DNA from: CAZMRQ01 sp964568795
GTDB lineage: Bacteria > Pseudomonadota > Gammaproteobacteria > Comchoanobacterales > Comchoanobacteraceae
Length of the DNA: 16,370 nt
Reading direction: 5' to 3'
Assembly: GCA_964568795.1 (NCBI GenBank)
Contig: CAZMRQ010000031.1
Span: 1 to 16,370 of the forward strand
In this document: positions 6,547 through 15,600 of the stretch, piece by piece
Layout: each line of letters opens with the position of its first letter
Position numbering within the stretch: position 1 is the first letter of the stretch
Translations under genes and position numbers: made by a program
Notes under the pieces: model-generated
The model's input: only the letters and a program-made list of their open reading frames with translations
Database searches by the model: none
What the model was told of the DNA's origin: nothing

Positions 6547-9387
6547 ATGAAAAGCAAGTCAATTAAAATCAGAGGGGCTCGCACCCATAACCTTAAAAAC
6601 TTAAATGTAGATATTCCACGTGATGAACTGGTTGTGATTACTGGTTTGTCTGGATCAGGAAAGTCATCTTTGGCTTTTGATACGTTGTATGCGGAAGGTC
6701 AGCGTCGCTATGTTGAGTCATTATCGACATATGCTAGGCAATTTTTATCGATGATGGATAAACCAGATGTGGATTTAATTGAAGGCTTATCTCCGGCTAT
6801 TTCTATTGAACAGAAATCTGTGAGCCACAATCCGCGCTCCACAGTGGGTACGATTACAGAGGTGTATGATTATTTGCGTTTATTATTCGCACGTATAGGC
6901 CAGCCTCGGTGTCCAGAACATGGGACCTCACTGAAGGCGCAAACAGTCAGCCAAATTGTTGATAATGTCTTAGACCTTCCAAAGAAAAGTAAAATCATGT
7001 TGCTCGCTCCTTGTGTGCGTGATAAAAAAGGCGGCCACGAAGCTGTTTTGACCAAATGCCGCCAACAAGGATTCATTCGTCTGCGGGTAGATGGTGAAGC
7101 GACTCACTTGGATGATGTTGCCGAATTAAACCCAAAAACAAAACATTCCATTGATGTGGTGGTGGACCGCCTCAAAGTGGATGTCTCCCATGCACAACGG
7201 TTAGCCGAGTCGATAGAAACAGCTGTGGATTTAGCTGATGGTTTAGTTGTTGTGGCATCTATGGATGATGAATTTCCTGAAAAGTTGTTTTCAACAAAGT
7301 ATGCGTGTATGCAATGCGGTTATTCACTGGCCATTCTAGAGCCAAAACTATTTTCATTTAACAGCCCTACAGGGGCGTGTCAGCATTGTGATGGGATTGG
7401 GGTTCAGCGTTTAATACACCCAGACAAGCTTATCATTAACCCTCAGATTTCATTGGCAGGAGGAGCGATTTATCTTTGGGACAGGCACCATACTTACTAC
7501 TACCAGCTGCTGCAATCATTGGCAAATCACTATGGGTTTAATATAGAAGAATCATGGGAGAGTCTTAGATCAGAATTGCAACAGATTCTTTTGTATGGCT
7601 CTGGGCAAGAGAAAATAGAGTTTCATTACCAGAATAGTAAAAAGCGGATGATTATTCGTAAAAAGCCATTTGAAGGCATTATCCCAGCATTGGAAAGGCG
7701 TTACCACGAAACTGAATCTGCACAAATTAAAGATGATTTAGTTAAATTATTTGAGCACCGTTCATGTCAGCACTGTCATGGATCAAGACTGAACGAATCG
7801 GCACGTCACGTCTATATTGATGAGCGAAATATTGATGATATATGCCGATTGTCTATCCGTGAAGCGTGTGCTTATTTCACCCAATTGTCACTCAATAAAA
7901 CAGAGATGCAAATTGGCGAACGCATACTCAAAGAGATCAACGACAGGCTGCATTTTTTAGTGAGTGTGGGGCTGGATTATTTGTCACTTAACCGTCAAGC
8001 AGAGACATTGTCAGGAGGGGAAGCGCAGCGGATTAGGCTAGCCAGTCAGATCGGTTCTGGTTTGCAAGGGGTCATGTATGTTTTAGATGAACCGTCCATT
8101 GGTTTGCATCAGCGTGACAACCAGCGCTTATTGGATACGCTCTTTCATCTGCGTGATTTAGGCAATAGTGTGATTGTTGTAGAACACGATGAGGATACGA
8201 TTAAGCAGGCAGATCATGTGATTGATATTGGTCCGGGTGCAGGGGTTCATGGGGGGCAAGTTATTGTGCAAGGGAAGCCAGATGAGATTGCGCAGCACCC
8301 TCAGTCCTTGACAGGTCAGTATTTGAGTGGTCAAAAGCAGATTGACGTGCCAAGCAAGCGGCTAAAGGCGCAAGAAAACAAGTGGCTGACTATCACAGGG
8401 GCAAGTTGCCATAACTTGCAAAAGGTAACTGCGCGCTTTCCGGTGGGTGTCATGACAGTGGTCACAGGGGTTTCTGGCTCAGGGAAATCAAGCTTAGTGA
8501 ATGACACTTTATTGCCTTATTTACACAATCATTGCCGTATGGGAAATCCTATGACCCAAGGGGAAATGAGCGCATGCACTGGGCATGAGTTTATTGATAA
8601 GATCATTAGTATTGATCAAAACCCAATTGGACGTACACCACGCTCTAACCCTGCTACATACACAGGGATTTTCACACATATCAGGGATATTTTTTCACAA
8701 GTTCAAGAGTCACGGGAACGTGGTTATAAGCCTGGTAGGTTTTCGTTTAATGTGAGAGGGGGGCGTTGCGCGTCCTGTGAAGGGGATGGGCTTATTAAGG
8801 TTGAGATGCACTTTCTTGCCGATGTCTATGTTTTGTGTGATCAATGCCATGGCAAGCGGTACAATAGGGAAACATTGACTGTGTTATACAAAGGAAAATC
8901 CATTGCGGATGTATTGGAGATGACCGTGTTGGAAGCTCTGGAGTTTTTTTCAGCTATTCCCAGTATTTCCCGCCGTTGTGAAACTCTTAATGATGTGGGT
9001 CTTGGTTATATTCAGCTAGGCCAAAGCGCCACAACATTGTCCGGTGGTGAGGCGCAACGCATTAAATTGGCTAAAGAACTTAGCAAACGACCCAGTGGTC
9101 AAACGATGTATATTTTAGATGAGCCGACAACAGGGCTGCACTTTGCTGATGTGAAGCAGTTGTTGCAGGTTCTCAAGAGGCTCCGTGATCTTGGCAATAC
9201 AGTGATAGTGATAGAGCATCACTTAGATGTCATCAAATCAGCAGACTGGGTTATTGATATGGGCCCTGAAGGCGGCGATGGGGGTGGCCAAGTGGTTGCA
9301 GCAGGCTTTCCTGAAGACATATGTCAGATTGATGGGTCGTATACTGGGGAGTTTCTTAAATCACTTTTGCCCGTGACTTGTACATGA
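6547..9387 (+). CDS. uvrA: Excinuclease ABC subunit UvrA
   Basis: UvrA is the damage-sensing ATPase of nucleotide-excision repair. As a dimer it scans DNA and loads UvrB at lesions. The 946 residues hold two ABC ATPase modules. Module 1 has Walker A GLSGSGKSS (33-41), signature LSGGEAQR (488-495) and Walker B LDEPSIGL with D514. Module 2 has Walker A GVSGSGKSS (641-649), signature LSGGEAQR (831-838) and LDEPTTGLH. Zinc-binding CxxC pairs are visible at C254/C257 with C278/C281, at C407/C410, and at C741/C744 with C764/C767. The last module is the zinc finger needed for damage recognition. Length and every motif match E. coli UvrA (940 residues) closely. The ATG has no clear Shine-Dalgarno sequence, but the reading frame fits the family N-terminus (IKIRGARTHNLKN). 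It is divergent from fdxA and convergent with the efflux operon. Confidence 0.99.
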   Translation: MKSKSIKIRGARTHNLKNLNVDIPRDELVVITGLSGSGKSSLAFDTLYAEGQRRYVESLSTYARQFLSMMDKPDVDLIEGLSPAISIEQKSVSHNPRSTVGTITEVYDYLRLLFARIGQPRCPEHGTSLKAQTVSQIVDNVLDLPKKSKIMLLAPCVRDKKGGHEAVLTKCRQQGFIRLRVDGEATHLDDVAELNPKTKHSIDVVVDRLKVDVSHAQRLAESIETAVDLADGLVVVASMDDEFPEKLFSTKYACMQCGYSLAILEPKLFSFNSPTGACQHCDGIGVQRLIHPDKLIINPQISLAGGAIYLWDRHHTYYYQLLQSLANHYGFNIEESWESLRSELQQILLYGSGQEKIEFHYQNSKKRMIIRKKPFEGIIPALERRYHETESAQIKDDLVKLFEHRSCQHCHGSRLNESARHVYIDERNIDDICRLSIREACAYFTQLSLNKTEMQIGERILKEINDRLHFLVSVGLDYLSLNRQAETLSGGEAQRIRLASQIGSGLQGVMYVLDEPSIGLHQRDNQRLLDTLFHLRDLGNSVIVVEHDEDTIKQADHVIDIGPGAGVHGGQVIVQGKPDEIAQHPQSLTGQYLSGQKQIDVPSKRLKAQENKWLTITGASCHNLQKVTARFPVGVMTVVTGVSGSGKSSLVNDTLLPYLHNHCRMGNPMTQGEMSACTGHEFIDKIISIDQNPIGRTPRSNPATYTGIFTHIRDIFSQVQESRERGYKPGRFSFNVRGGRCASCEGDGLIKVEMHFLADVYVLCDQCHGKRYNRETLTVLYKGKSIADVLEMTVLEALEFFSAIPSISRRCETLNDVGLGYIQLGQSATTLSGGEAQRIKLAKELSKRPSGQTMYILDEPTTGLHFADVKQLLQVLKRLRDLGNTVIVIEHHLDVIKSADWVIDMGPEGGDGGGQVVAAGFPEDICQIDGSYTGEFLKSLLPVTCT

Positions 9388-9425
9388 GCTGATGCGGTTC
9401 CTGTTTTGTTTATAAATGAAGAATC

Positions 9426-9447
9426 ACTCGTTGATCTCTGCACGAGT
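9426..9447. terminator. Hairpin between uvrA and the efflux operon
   Basis: ACTCGT and ACGAGT form a six-base stem with a ten-base loop, 38 bases after the uvrA stop in the gap between convergent genes. Neither side has a strong T run, so function as a terminator in either direction is uncertain. Confidence 0.25.
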
Positions 9448-9515
9448 TAAGTCACTCATAGTGTGTTGTGTGTTTGTATCATGGTTGAGCAGCAATGTAG
9501 GACAGCGGCGTGTTA

Positions 9516-12500
9516 TCACATCGGGGTATAGCAGGAGGATGAGGAGGTAGGTGATTGCCATTTGGGTCCAAGCCACAGTAATAAGACAGGCAACAATATC
9601 AGCACCATCAAAGCAGCAGAGAATAATCCACCACAAAGAGCAGCGACCATAGGCTTTAAATAAGCTGCTTGCACAGACGTTTCTGTCAGCAAGGGAAGCA
9701 GTGCTAAAATCGTTGTAATCGTTGTGAGAAACATCGCTCGAAAGCGGTCTTCAACAGCTGAGATTACTGCTGATTTGATAGTCATTTTCTTATAAAATTC
9801 ACTAAAGCGCAATACCAGTAAAATAGCGTTATTAACAACGATTCCAGCTAAGCCAAAAAAGCCAAAAAAGGATAACAGTGTGATAGGAAGATCAAGAAAT
9901 TTATGAAACCATAAGCCACCAATGAGGCCAAAAGGGATGCTAAGCATAATGATGATGGGCCAGAAAAGTGAGCTTGTGACCCATGCAACAACGAGAAATA
10001 TCAAGACCAAGCCTAGTAGAACACTCCATTTAAGGGAAGCAAAAGTTTCATCTTGATAGCGGTCTTGCTCTGAAAAAGAGAGAGAGATTTCTGGGTGAGA
10101 TGGCAACCAAGAATTTTGTGTCCAATGTTTGAGAGTGTTTGATTGTATGATGTTTTTATCAAGTGATGCCTCAATGGCAAAGACTAATCGGCCATTATAT
10201 GACTGAATGGCTCCGCGATTGCTTTCTGGGGTGATATTCACTAAATCATGTAAGCTTAGCGGGGCTGTTTTGTGATGAATTCGCAGATTATTCAATGCTT
10301 TTGTTAGGGGAAGTCTCTCTAGCAAGCGGACCTTGATGTCCATGGTTCCCCAATCAGGGTCATTGAGTTGTTGAATGGTGATGCCACTCATGGCCGCAAG
10401 GACTTCAGAGGTGAGCTGTTGATAAGAGAAACCAAAGTGTTGTGCTAGCTGATTGGGGGTGACAACCCAGCTGTCGTTTAGTTTAGGGAGTGTTTCACGG
10501 ATATTATAGACGCCTTTTTTTAGATTTAATTGATTGATCAAGTCAGTTGAAGCGTGCTCCAATTTTGTGGCGTTATCACCAAGGAGCATGACATAGTAGT
10601 CTTTAGAAGGGGGACCTCCACGGGGAGTTTCAATCAAAATGTCGCGTATTCCAGCAATAGGCCTCATTGCATTTTGCCAACGTTGCATTAATTCAGCATT
10701 ACTGATATGGCGTGAGTCTGGCTCTGTGAGTTCAAGGAATATGGTGGCTTGTAAATGTGAGCCAACACGGCTGTTAGTCGGTGGCTGGTTGCTACGAATT
10801 GCTTCGTTAAAGACAGGGACAGCATGCTTGACTACAGATTTTTTATTGGCAGTGGTTGATTGGGCCAGAGAGACGATGGTTTTGACGATTTCATCCTTCT
10901 TCTCTGGGGAGAGATCGGGTTGGAAATGGGTGGTGATGGCCATATTGCTTTGATCAGGTTGCGGGAAAAAATCAAATTTGACTCTTCCAGTACTCATCAA
11001 AACCATAGTCAATACGACAATTGTGCTGAATAAAGCAATGACTTGATAGGGTCTATCGAGAATAAATGGCAGTGTTTTTCCGCAAAAGTATTGTTTCATT
11101 GTCGAAAAGGAGTGTTGTGTTTTTTCAAGTAGAGCGAAAGTAGAGGGGGGTGTCTTTTGACAGGCTTGTTTCATATGGGATGGCAAAATAAAAAAGCATT
11201 CAATTAATGAAGCAATAATGACCGCAATTGCAGTAATGGGGATTATACGAAGGACATCTCCCATTAAGCCGTCTAAAATAAGCAGTGGAAAAAAAGCCCC
11301 TATAGTTGTCATAGAAGAAGCCATGATGGGCCGTATCATGCTGTGTGCTCCTGAGATAGCGGCGGCAGTAGAACTCTGGCCGCTTTGATAGCGTGCATAA
11401 ATGTGTTCAGCGACAACAACTGTATCATCCACTACAATGCCGAGGCACATAATCAGGCTGAACATGGAGATCATATTAATGCTTTCACCAATAAGATAAA
11501 GCATCAGTCCTGATGCAGCTAGAGAGATAGGAATTGCCATAGCCACCCAAACAGCAATACGAAGCTGCAAGAGTAAAAAGAGGCAGAGGAGAATCAATAT
11601 GAATCCTTGTATGCCATTTTTAGTCAGGACGTCGATACGGTCTTTTATAAGATGCCACCGTTGGTCTATCAGTGTCCAAGAAAGTGAAGCGGGCAAAGAT
11701 TTTGATATTTTAGATAAGTAGACATCGAGTTTTTTAGCTGAGGCTAAAGCATCAGAGTCTTGTGTGCGTTTAATTTGCATCATACTTCCATAATGACCGT
11801 TAACACGAATATAGGAGCTTTGAGTGCTTGGTTGTATACTGCTATAAAAGGGAGCTTTTATCCCAGACACAGTGGTTTGCGAGAGGGTTTCTTTTAATCG
11901 CTCAAGAGGCTGGTCGACAGAAAATTGGATGGCTTTTTGTGAGCTATCTATGCCCATACTGTAACCTTTCAGTTGGTCGTTATAAACATCGGCTACTTGT
12001 GCCAATGTGAGTTGATGGCGATGTAACCAGCTCAGTGGAACGTTGATTACCGTATCAAGTCGAGGGACGCCAATAAGGTCCACTTGACCAATTTGTGCTT
12101 GTTCTATGGCCCTTTTGATTTTCTGGCTATGGTAGACAGTATCGATGGGCGTGTCAAAGCCTTGCCAAAATAGTTTGGCAACCGGCTCGTACATAGTCCA
12201 TTCATTGATGTATGGACCCTTTGCATTTTGAGGCAGTTTGATTCCGTTGAGTAAACGCTGGGTATCTTGATAGCGTTGGCGTATGTCAGCTTGTTGATTG
12301 AATTCAAGAGAAACAGTTGATCTGCCATTAATAGACATAGATTTGATATAGCGTAAATCGGGGAGTTGGCTTAATCTGCTTTGGAATGGTTTGGTAATGT
12401 GTTCATATATCCCACTGTGGGTGGTTCCTGGCCAGTTTGTCTGGACAACCAAGATATTGATGGGAAAGTTGGGCAAGAACTGGACATTGATTTGGCTCAA

Positions 12501-12590
12501 ACCAAATGCCCCACAAAACAGGATCAATGTCATTAGAAGGTCGGCAACAAGCTTTTGTTGTACAAACCAAGCAATGAGCCCTCGGTTCAT
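9516..12590 (-). CDS. RND-family efflux permease (AcrB-type)
   Basis: This is a 1024-residue inner-membrane proton-driven exporter of the resistance-nodulation-division superfamily, which works as a trimer with a periplasmic adaptor and an outer-membrane channel. The N-terminus has one membrane helix (about 14-36), then a large periplasmic region. A helix bundle at about 330-470 includes TM4 with GIVVDDTVVVAEH, whose D388 and D389 match the proton-relay aspartates of AcrB. The second half repeats this plan: a periplasmic domain (about 550-850), then helices to the end. In TM10 the AcrB lysine position reads GIVVNN (N920, N921), as seen in some other RND branches, so substrate class cannot be read from AcrB. 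Translation is coupled to the adaptor gene through an ATGA overlap, with AAGGTG (12596-12601) five bases before the start. The 3' end converges on uvrA. Confidence 0.95.
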   Translation of the reverse strand: MNRGLIAWFVQQKLVADLLMTLILFCGAFGLSQINVQFLPNFPINILVVQTNWPGTTHSGIYEHITKPFQSRLSQLPDLRYIKSMSINGRSTVSLEFNQQADIRQRYQDTQRLLNGIKLPQNAKGPYINEWTMYEPVAKLFWQGFDTPIDTVYHSQKIKRAIEQAQIGQVDLIGVPRLDTVINVPLSWLHRHQLTLAQVADVYNDQLKGYSMGIDSSQKAIQFSVDQPLERLKETLSQTTVSGIKAPFYSSIQPSTQSSYIRVNGHYGSMMQIKRTQDSDALASAKKLDVYLSKISKSLPASLSWTLIDQRWHLIKDRIDVLTKNGIQGFILILLCLFLLLQLRIAVWVAMAIPISLAASGLMLYLIGESINMISMFSLIMCLGIVVDDTVVVAEHIYARYQSGQSSTAAAISGAHSMIRPIMASSMTTIGAFFPLLILDGLMGDVLRIIPITAIAVIIASLIECFFILPSHMKQACQKTPPSTFALLEKTQHSFSTMKQYFCGKTLPFILDRPYQVIALFSTIVVLTMVLMSTGRVKFDFFPQPDQSNMAITTHFQPDLSPEKKDEIVKTIVSLAQSTTANKKSVVKHAVPVFNEAIRSNQPPTNSRVGSHLQATIFLELTEPDSRHISNAELMQRWQNAMRPIAGIRDILIETPRGGPPSKDYYVMLLGDNATKLEHASTDLINQLNLKKGVYNIRETLPKLNDSWVVTPNQLAQHFGFSYQQLTSEVLAAMSGITIQQLNDPDWGTMDIKVRLLERLPLTKALNNLRIHHKTAPLSLHDLVNITPESNRGAIQSYNGRLVFAIEASLDKNIIQSNTLKHWTQNSWLPSHPEISLSFSEQDRYQDETFASLKWSVLLGLVLIFLVVAWVTSSLFWPIIIMLSIPFGLIGGLWFHKFLDLPITLLSFFGFFGLAGIVVNNAILLVLRFSEFYKKMTIKSAVISAVEDRFRAMFLTTITTILALLPLLTETSVQAAYLKPMVAALCGGLFSAALMVLILLPVLLLWLGPKWQSPTSSSSCYTPM

Positions 12591-13768
12591 CGGATCACCT
12601 TAACACGCAGTCCTTCTTTGGGTCCTAAAATAGTTTTATCAAGCATTTGAGCGCCTTGGGGGACTCCACTGATGATGAATTGACCATTGTTCTCATCTGA
12701 TTCAGCTAGCACAGTGATAGGAACGCCTCTAAGCTCCTCATCAATTACAATGTATATTTGTCCATTCGATACCAGGGTTTTTGGGACAATGATGCTGTTG
12801 TTAATAGGCTGGAGTGTTAGTTTGACTTTGACAGACTCACCGGGCGATGGCTTGAAGTTGGTAGGCGTTGACCAGAGTAGACTTGGTTGTTTGCCTATTT
12901 GCTGATGCAGCATTTGGCCATTTTTAAGTGAGAGGTTGTTTGTAGAGGCCGTAAAATGGTTTTTTTTCAGTATCTGGTATTGCTGGAATGTCAGGGGGGC
13001 TTCTAGTTCAGTAGCAAAGCTTTGCAAGTGGCATAGAGGCTCATTGACATTTACAAAAGCATTTTCTCGGACATATATTTGTTCAACCCGGCCATCAAAG
13101 TAAGATTTGATATGGCTTTTAGATAGGTTGTCTTGTGTATTGGCTATATCAGTGAGCACTTGCTGGTGAACAGTGGTTGACTCATCCATTTGACGTTTAA
13201 GCTGCAGCAGCTGGGATTCCTCTTTCAGGAGTAGTTTGCCTTGCTCAAGTATATGCGTGTGGATATCTTCTAATTTTTGGAGTGAGACAAGGTTTTCATC
13301 ATAGAGTTTTTTATATCTTTTAGCTTTTTTGTCACTTAAGTCAATCAGTTTTTTATGTTGGCTGATAATTTGATTTTGATGTTTGTACTGTTGTGATAAA
13401 TTGAATGAGAGCTTTTTTTGTTTTTCAAGCTGTTGGCCGAGGAGTTTCAATTGCCGTTCAAGTGTCTGAGTAGACAGTTTCATTATTATCTGGCCTTTGT
13501 TCACTCTATCGCCTTGTTTGACATAGATGGCTTCAATATTCTCAGCTAAAGGGCTGTCAACGTCGGTTGCTTGGTGATCAATGACTTTTGCAAGTATGTG
13601 GATGGCCGGTGAGTGAGTTTTATATACAGCAGTAGTTACAGTTATTTCCTGTCTAGGCAGGCTTGATACAGATGATTGGGTCTGTTGAGGGGCAAGTAGC
13701 CAATAAGCAACCAGCAACATCAGGATTGCAGAAAGAATACTTAAGCTGTAATTTTTGATATGACGCAT
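12587..13768 (-). CDS. Periplasmic adaptor (membrane-fusion protein) of an RND pump
   Basis: This 393-residue protein would bridge the RND permease to an outer-membrane channel. An N-terminal membrane segment (about 8-26) without a lipobox cysteine suggests a helix anchor rather than a lipoprotein. A biotinyl-lipoyl domain half follows (about 60-100, with IYVKQGDRVNKGQII). A long helical hairpin (about 100-215) is rich in Q, K, L and E heptads, and then come the second lipoyl half (SYFDGRVEQIYV, about 222-245), a beta-barrel and a membrane-proximal domain ending GLRVKVIR. This order is that of the HlyD/AcrA family. It is first in a two-gene operon and its stop overlaps the permease start by four bases. 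The ribosome-binding site is weak (GGATAG). No TolC-like gene is present nearby, so the channel is probably encoded elsewhere. Confidence 0.93.
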   Translation of the reverse strand: MRHIKNYSLSILSAILMLLVAYWLLAPQQTQSSVSSLPRQEITVTTAVYKTHSPAIHILAKVIDHQATDVDSPLAENIEAIYVKQGDRVNKGQIIMKLSTQTLERQLKLLGQQLEKQKKLSFNLSQQYKHQNQIISQHKKLIDLSDKKAKRYKKLYDENLVSLQKLEDIHTHILEQGKLLLKEESQLLQLKRQMDESTTVHQQVLTDIANTQDNLSKSHIKSYFDGRVEQIYVRENAFVNVNEPLCHLQSFATELEAPLTFQQYQILKKNHFTASTNNLSLKNGQMLHQQIGKQPSLLWSTPTNFKPSPGESVKVKLTLQPINNSIIVPKTLVSNGQIYIVIDEELRGVPITVLAESDENNGQFIISGVPQGAQMLDKTILGPKEGLRVKVIR

Positions 13769-13791
13769 TTTCTATCCATGAATATACTACT

Positions 13792-13819
13792 ATCTTAGCT
13801 TATAAAATCAAACTAGCAA
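13792..13819 (-). promoter_or_regulatory. Candidate promoter of the efflux operon
   Basis: On the minus strand, TTGCTA (13814-13819) and TAAGAT (13792-13797) are separated by 16 bases, 24 bases before the adaptor start. This allows the pump to be expressed independently of the unrecognised genes upstream. Confidence 0.4.
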
Positions 13820-13851
13820 AGACATTCTGTTATCTGCTTGAAGTAGCAGTA

Positions 13852-14538
13852 TCAGAGGGCCTTGCTGTGTGTGGGGGGAGTCTCACTATTATTTCCAAAT
13901 ATAAAGCCTAGACTCTTTAGATATTTTCGACATTTTTGTGCACAAGAAGGCAAGGCTCTCATACCGGGAGGATTAATCCTAGGTAAACTAAAATAACTTC
14001 TGAGAGGCTTGTGAACGGATGAAAAACATGGCTGGAGTGTTAAGCTGATTAAAGATACTGCCGTATTGATGACATTGCCTACTTCAATTAACAACAATGT
14101 TGTATACAGTAGAAAGGCCTTTGGGACTGAGGGTGTATGTTCATCAGCTGCATGCGATAAACCAAGTGGTCTTATTATCACATTGATGCAGGATTCCATT
14201 AATGTATCTAAAGCTTTGAAGGCATTACTAAAGACAGTCAATAGTGTGCTAGCAAAGTTACGTAGTTGTCTAGCCAGATAGCAGACAGGCTTTTCTGAGT
14301 ACTTGTATATATTGTGGGCTACGATTTTCAAAAAATGCAGAGAAGATTTAGTCTTTTTTTCATCTATAAAAGAGCATATCGACATAAGAAAATGTATGTG
14401 TGCTATTTTCTTCAACACAGTTGTTTCAGTACCAGTTGAGAGTTCTTCTGGCGTCAGGTGGCTCTGTAGGAAGGGGTTAATATGCGTATTGCATGAATTC
14501 TCTGAAGAAAAACATGTTTGTTTGTTAACCAGGCCCAT
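13852..14538 (-). CDS. Unrecognised protein, or 3' part of a frameshifted gene
   Basis: I do not recognise this 228-residue reading frame. A hydrophobic stretch at about 141-170 (AFLLYTTLLLIEVGNVINTA and beyond) could form one membrane helix or a hairpin. The N-terminal part is helical with several cysteines, and the C-terminal 40 residues are basic and proline-rich. It overlaps the preceding ORF by 85 bases in another frame. The ATG at 14538 has no Shine-Dalgarno sequence, and the frame is already open from 14559. It may therefore continue the 351-residue ORF after a frame break rather than be a gene of its own. A run of six C lies a few codons before its end, but runs of six are common in this window. 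Confidence 0.5.
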   Translation of the reverse strand: MGLVNKQTCFSSENSCNTHINPFLQSHLTPEELSTGTETTVLKKIAHIHFLMSICSFIDEKKTKSSLHFLKIVAHNIYKYSEKPVCYLARQLRNFASTLLTVFSNAFKALDTLMESCINVIIRPLGLSHAADEHTPSVPKAFLLYTTLLLIEVGNVINTAVSLISLTLQPCFSSVHKPLRSYFSLPRINPPGMRALPSCAQKCRKYLKSLGFIFGNNSETPPTHSKAL

Positions 14539-15509
14539 GCATAAACCATAGCAGAAATCCTACCAGGGACCGCATCCTTAGCTTGCTTCAGTAGTTCTTG
14601 GAGCTGCTGTTTTACTGCCTTAGGTAGGTTACTCATTTGTTTTATGAGCTGCTGTCGTGCTGCCTGAGGTATGGATTTTATTTCGAAAAATATTTTTTCC
14701 TTATCTGAAGAAGGGAATGTGTTTTCTACCCAACCTTTGATGTGGTCATTTGGAGTTTTATCTGTATCAGCATTTTGAAAATACTGAATTAGTGACTCGG
14801 GTGTTGTTTTCAATATTTTATAAGTTATATTGCATGTTTCTTTGACCTTCATAGCAATAGAGTTAATCTGTTTACGGTCATTTGTAGGCATGACGTCTTG
14901 TATGCTAGAAATGAGGTTATTTGAAATGAGATCATCTGTTGGGTCTAGGGCGTATTTGAAAACTATTTGGGCAATACTATCAGTGTCAATTTCCTCATGT
15001 TTCAAAATTTGTTCATTAGGGTCCTCTGCAAGTTGGTAGTGTGATATGAGGTTGGCTAGTCCACAAACAATAAAATATAGTGTAATGAGTGGCCAGGGAT
15101 AGTCTGCAGCTATTCCACCAAGTCTCATTAATAGTGTCCTCTGCATGAAATAGAAGTGTCGAGTACAATAGAGGTATCTAGCAGAAGTCATGCCTTTAAT
15201 TATGCAGCGAATAAAAAATATAAACGCTTTGTTTTGTTTTTCAAGAATTTCAAAAGCTGTCTGAGAATTGCCATTTGTTATTATTCTTTCTAGGGCCTGA
15301 AGTTGTAAGTTAACGGTTTCAGATTCAAAAGTAGGGTGGAAAAGTGTGTTGGCTAATTGCGTTCTTTCAGTAGTAGCTGTTTCTGTGAAATGTTGCATGA
15401 ATGGTAGGGGGGTTATAAAGGGGTAACCTTTACTAGCTATATGCATTGTCCCGGCTACTCGTTTTAATTCTAACTGTATTTTGTTAATTTCACCAAGTCC
15501 ATCAGTCAT
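14454..15509 (-). CDS. Unrecognised membrane-associated protein, likely middle part of an interrupted gene
   Basis: From the ATG at 15509 the frame encodes 351 residues with no domain I recognise. It is mostly helical. The hydrophobic segment after Y137 (YPWPLITLYFIVCGLANLI) is a probable membrane helix, with a weaker one near 93-107 (AFIFFIRCII). The region around 290-320 is rich in Q, K and L (RQQLIKQM, KQQLQELLKQ) and may form a coiled coil. There is no Shine-Dalgarno sequence before the ATG. The same frame is open upstream as far as the nine-base C tract at 15612-15620, and the 37 intervening codons look like ordinary protein (FPTDPRKLLTS onward). The likeliest reading is that it is the continuation of the 15601-16230 gene after a one-base frame change. 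At its 3' end it overlaps the 228-residue ORF by 85 bases. Confidence 0.6.
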   Translation of the reverse strand: MTDGLGEINKIQLELKRVAGTMHIASKGYPFITPLPFMQHFTETATTERTQLANTLFHPTFESETVNLQLQALERIITNGNSQTAFEILEKQNKAFIFFIRCIIKGMTSARYLYCTRHFYFMQRTLLMRLGGIAADYPWPLITLYFIVCGLANLISHYQLAEDPNEQILKHEEIDTDSIAQIVFKYALDPTDDLISNNLISSIQDVMPTNDRKQINSIAMKVKETCNITYKILKTTPESLIQYFQNADTDKTPNDHIKGWVENTFPSSDKEKIFFEIKSIPQAARQQLIKQMSNLPKAVKQQLQELLKQAKDAVPGRISAMVYAWAWLTNKHVFLQRIHAIRILTPSYRAT

Positions 15510-15600
15510 AATAGAGCCGTCATGACGACGGAAATGTGGACAGTCTTGATTTGATTGAGAGCGCTCTAAGGACGTGATGGATGTAAGAAGTTTTCTGGGA

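Noticed and set aside
9424..9636. Minus-strand 70-residue ORF with a hydrophobic stretch at the end of the permease gene
   Set aside because: Its hydrophobicity comes from reading the permease terminus out of frame; it has no start signal of its own.
14505..14525. Programmed -1 ribosomal frameshift at the T-rich stretch in the 351/228-residue overlap
   Set aside because: The bases do not form an X-XXY-YYZ heptamer in the incoming frame, and no clear downstream pseudoknot or stem was seen.
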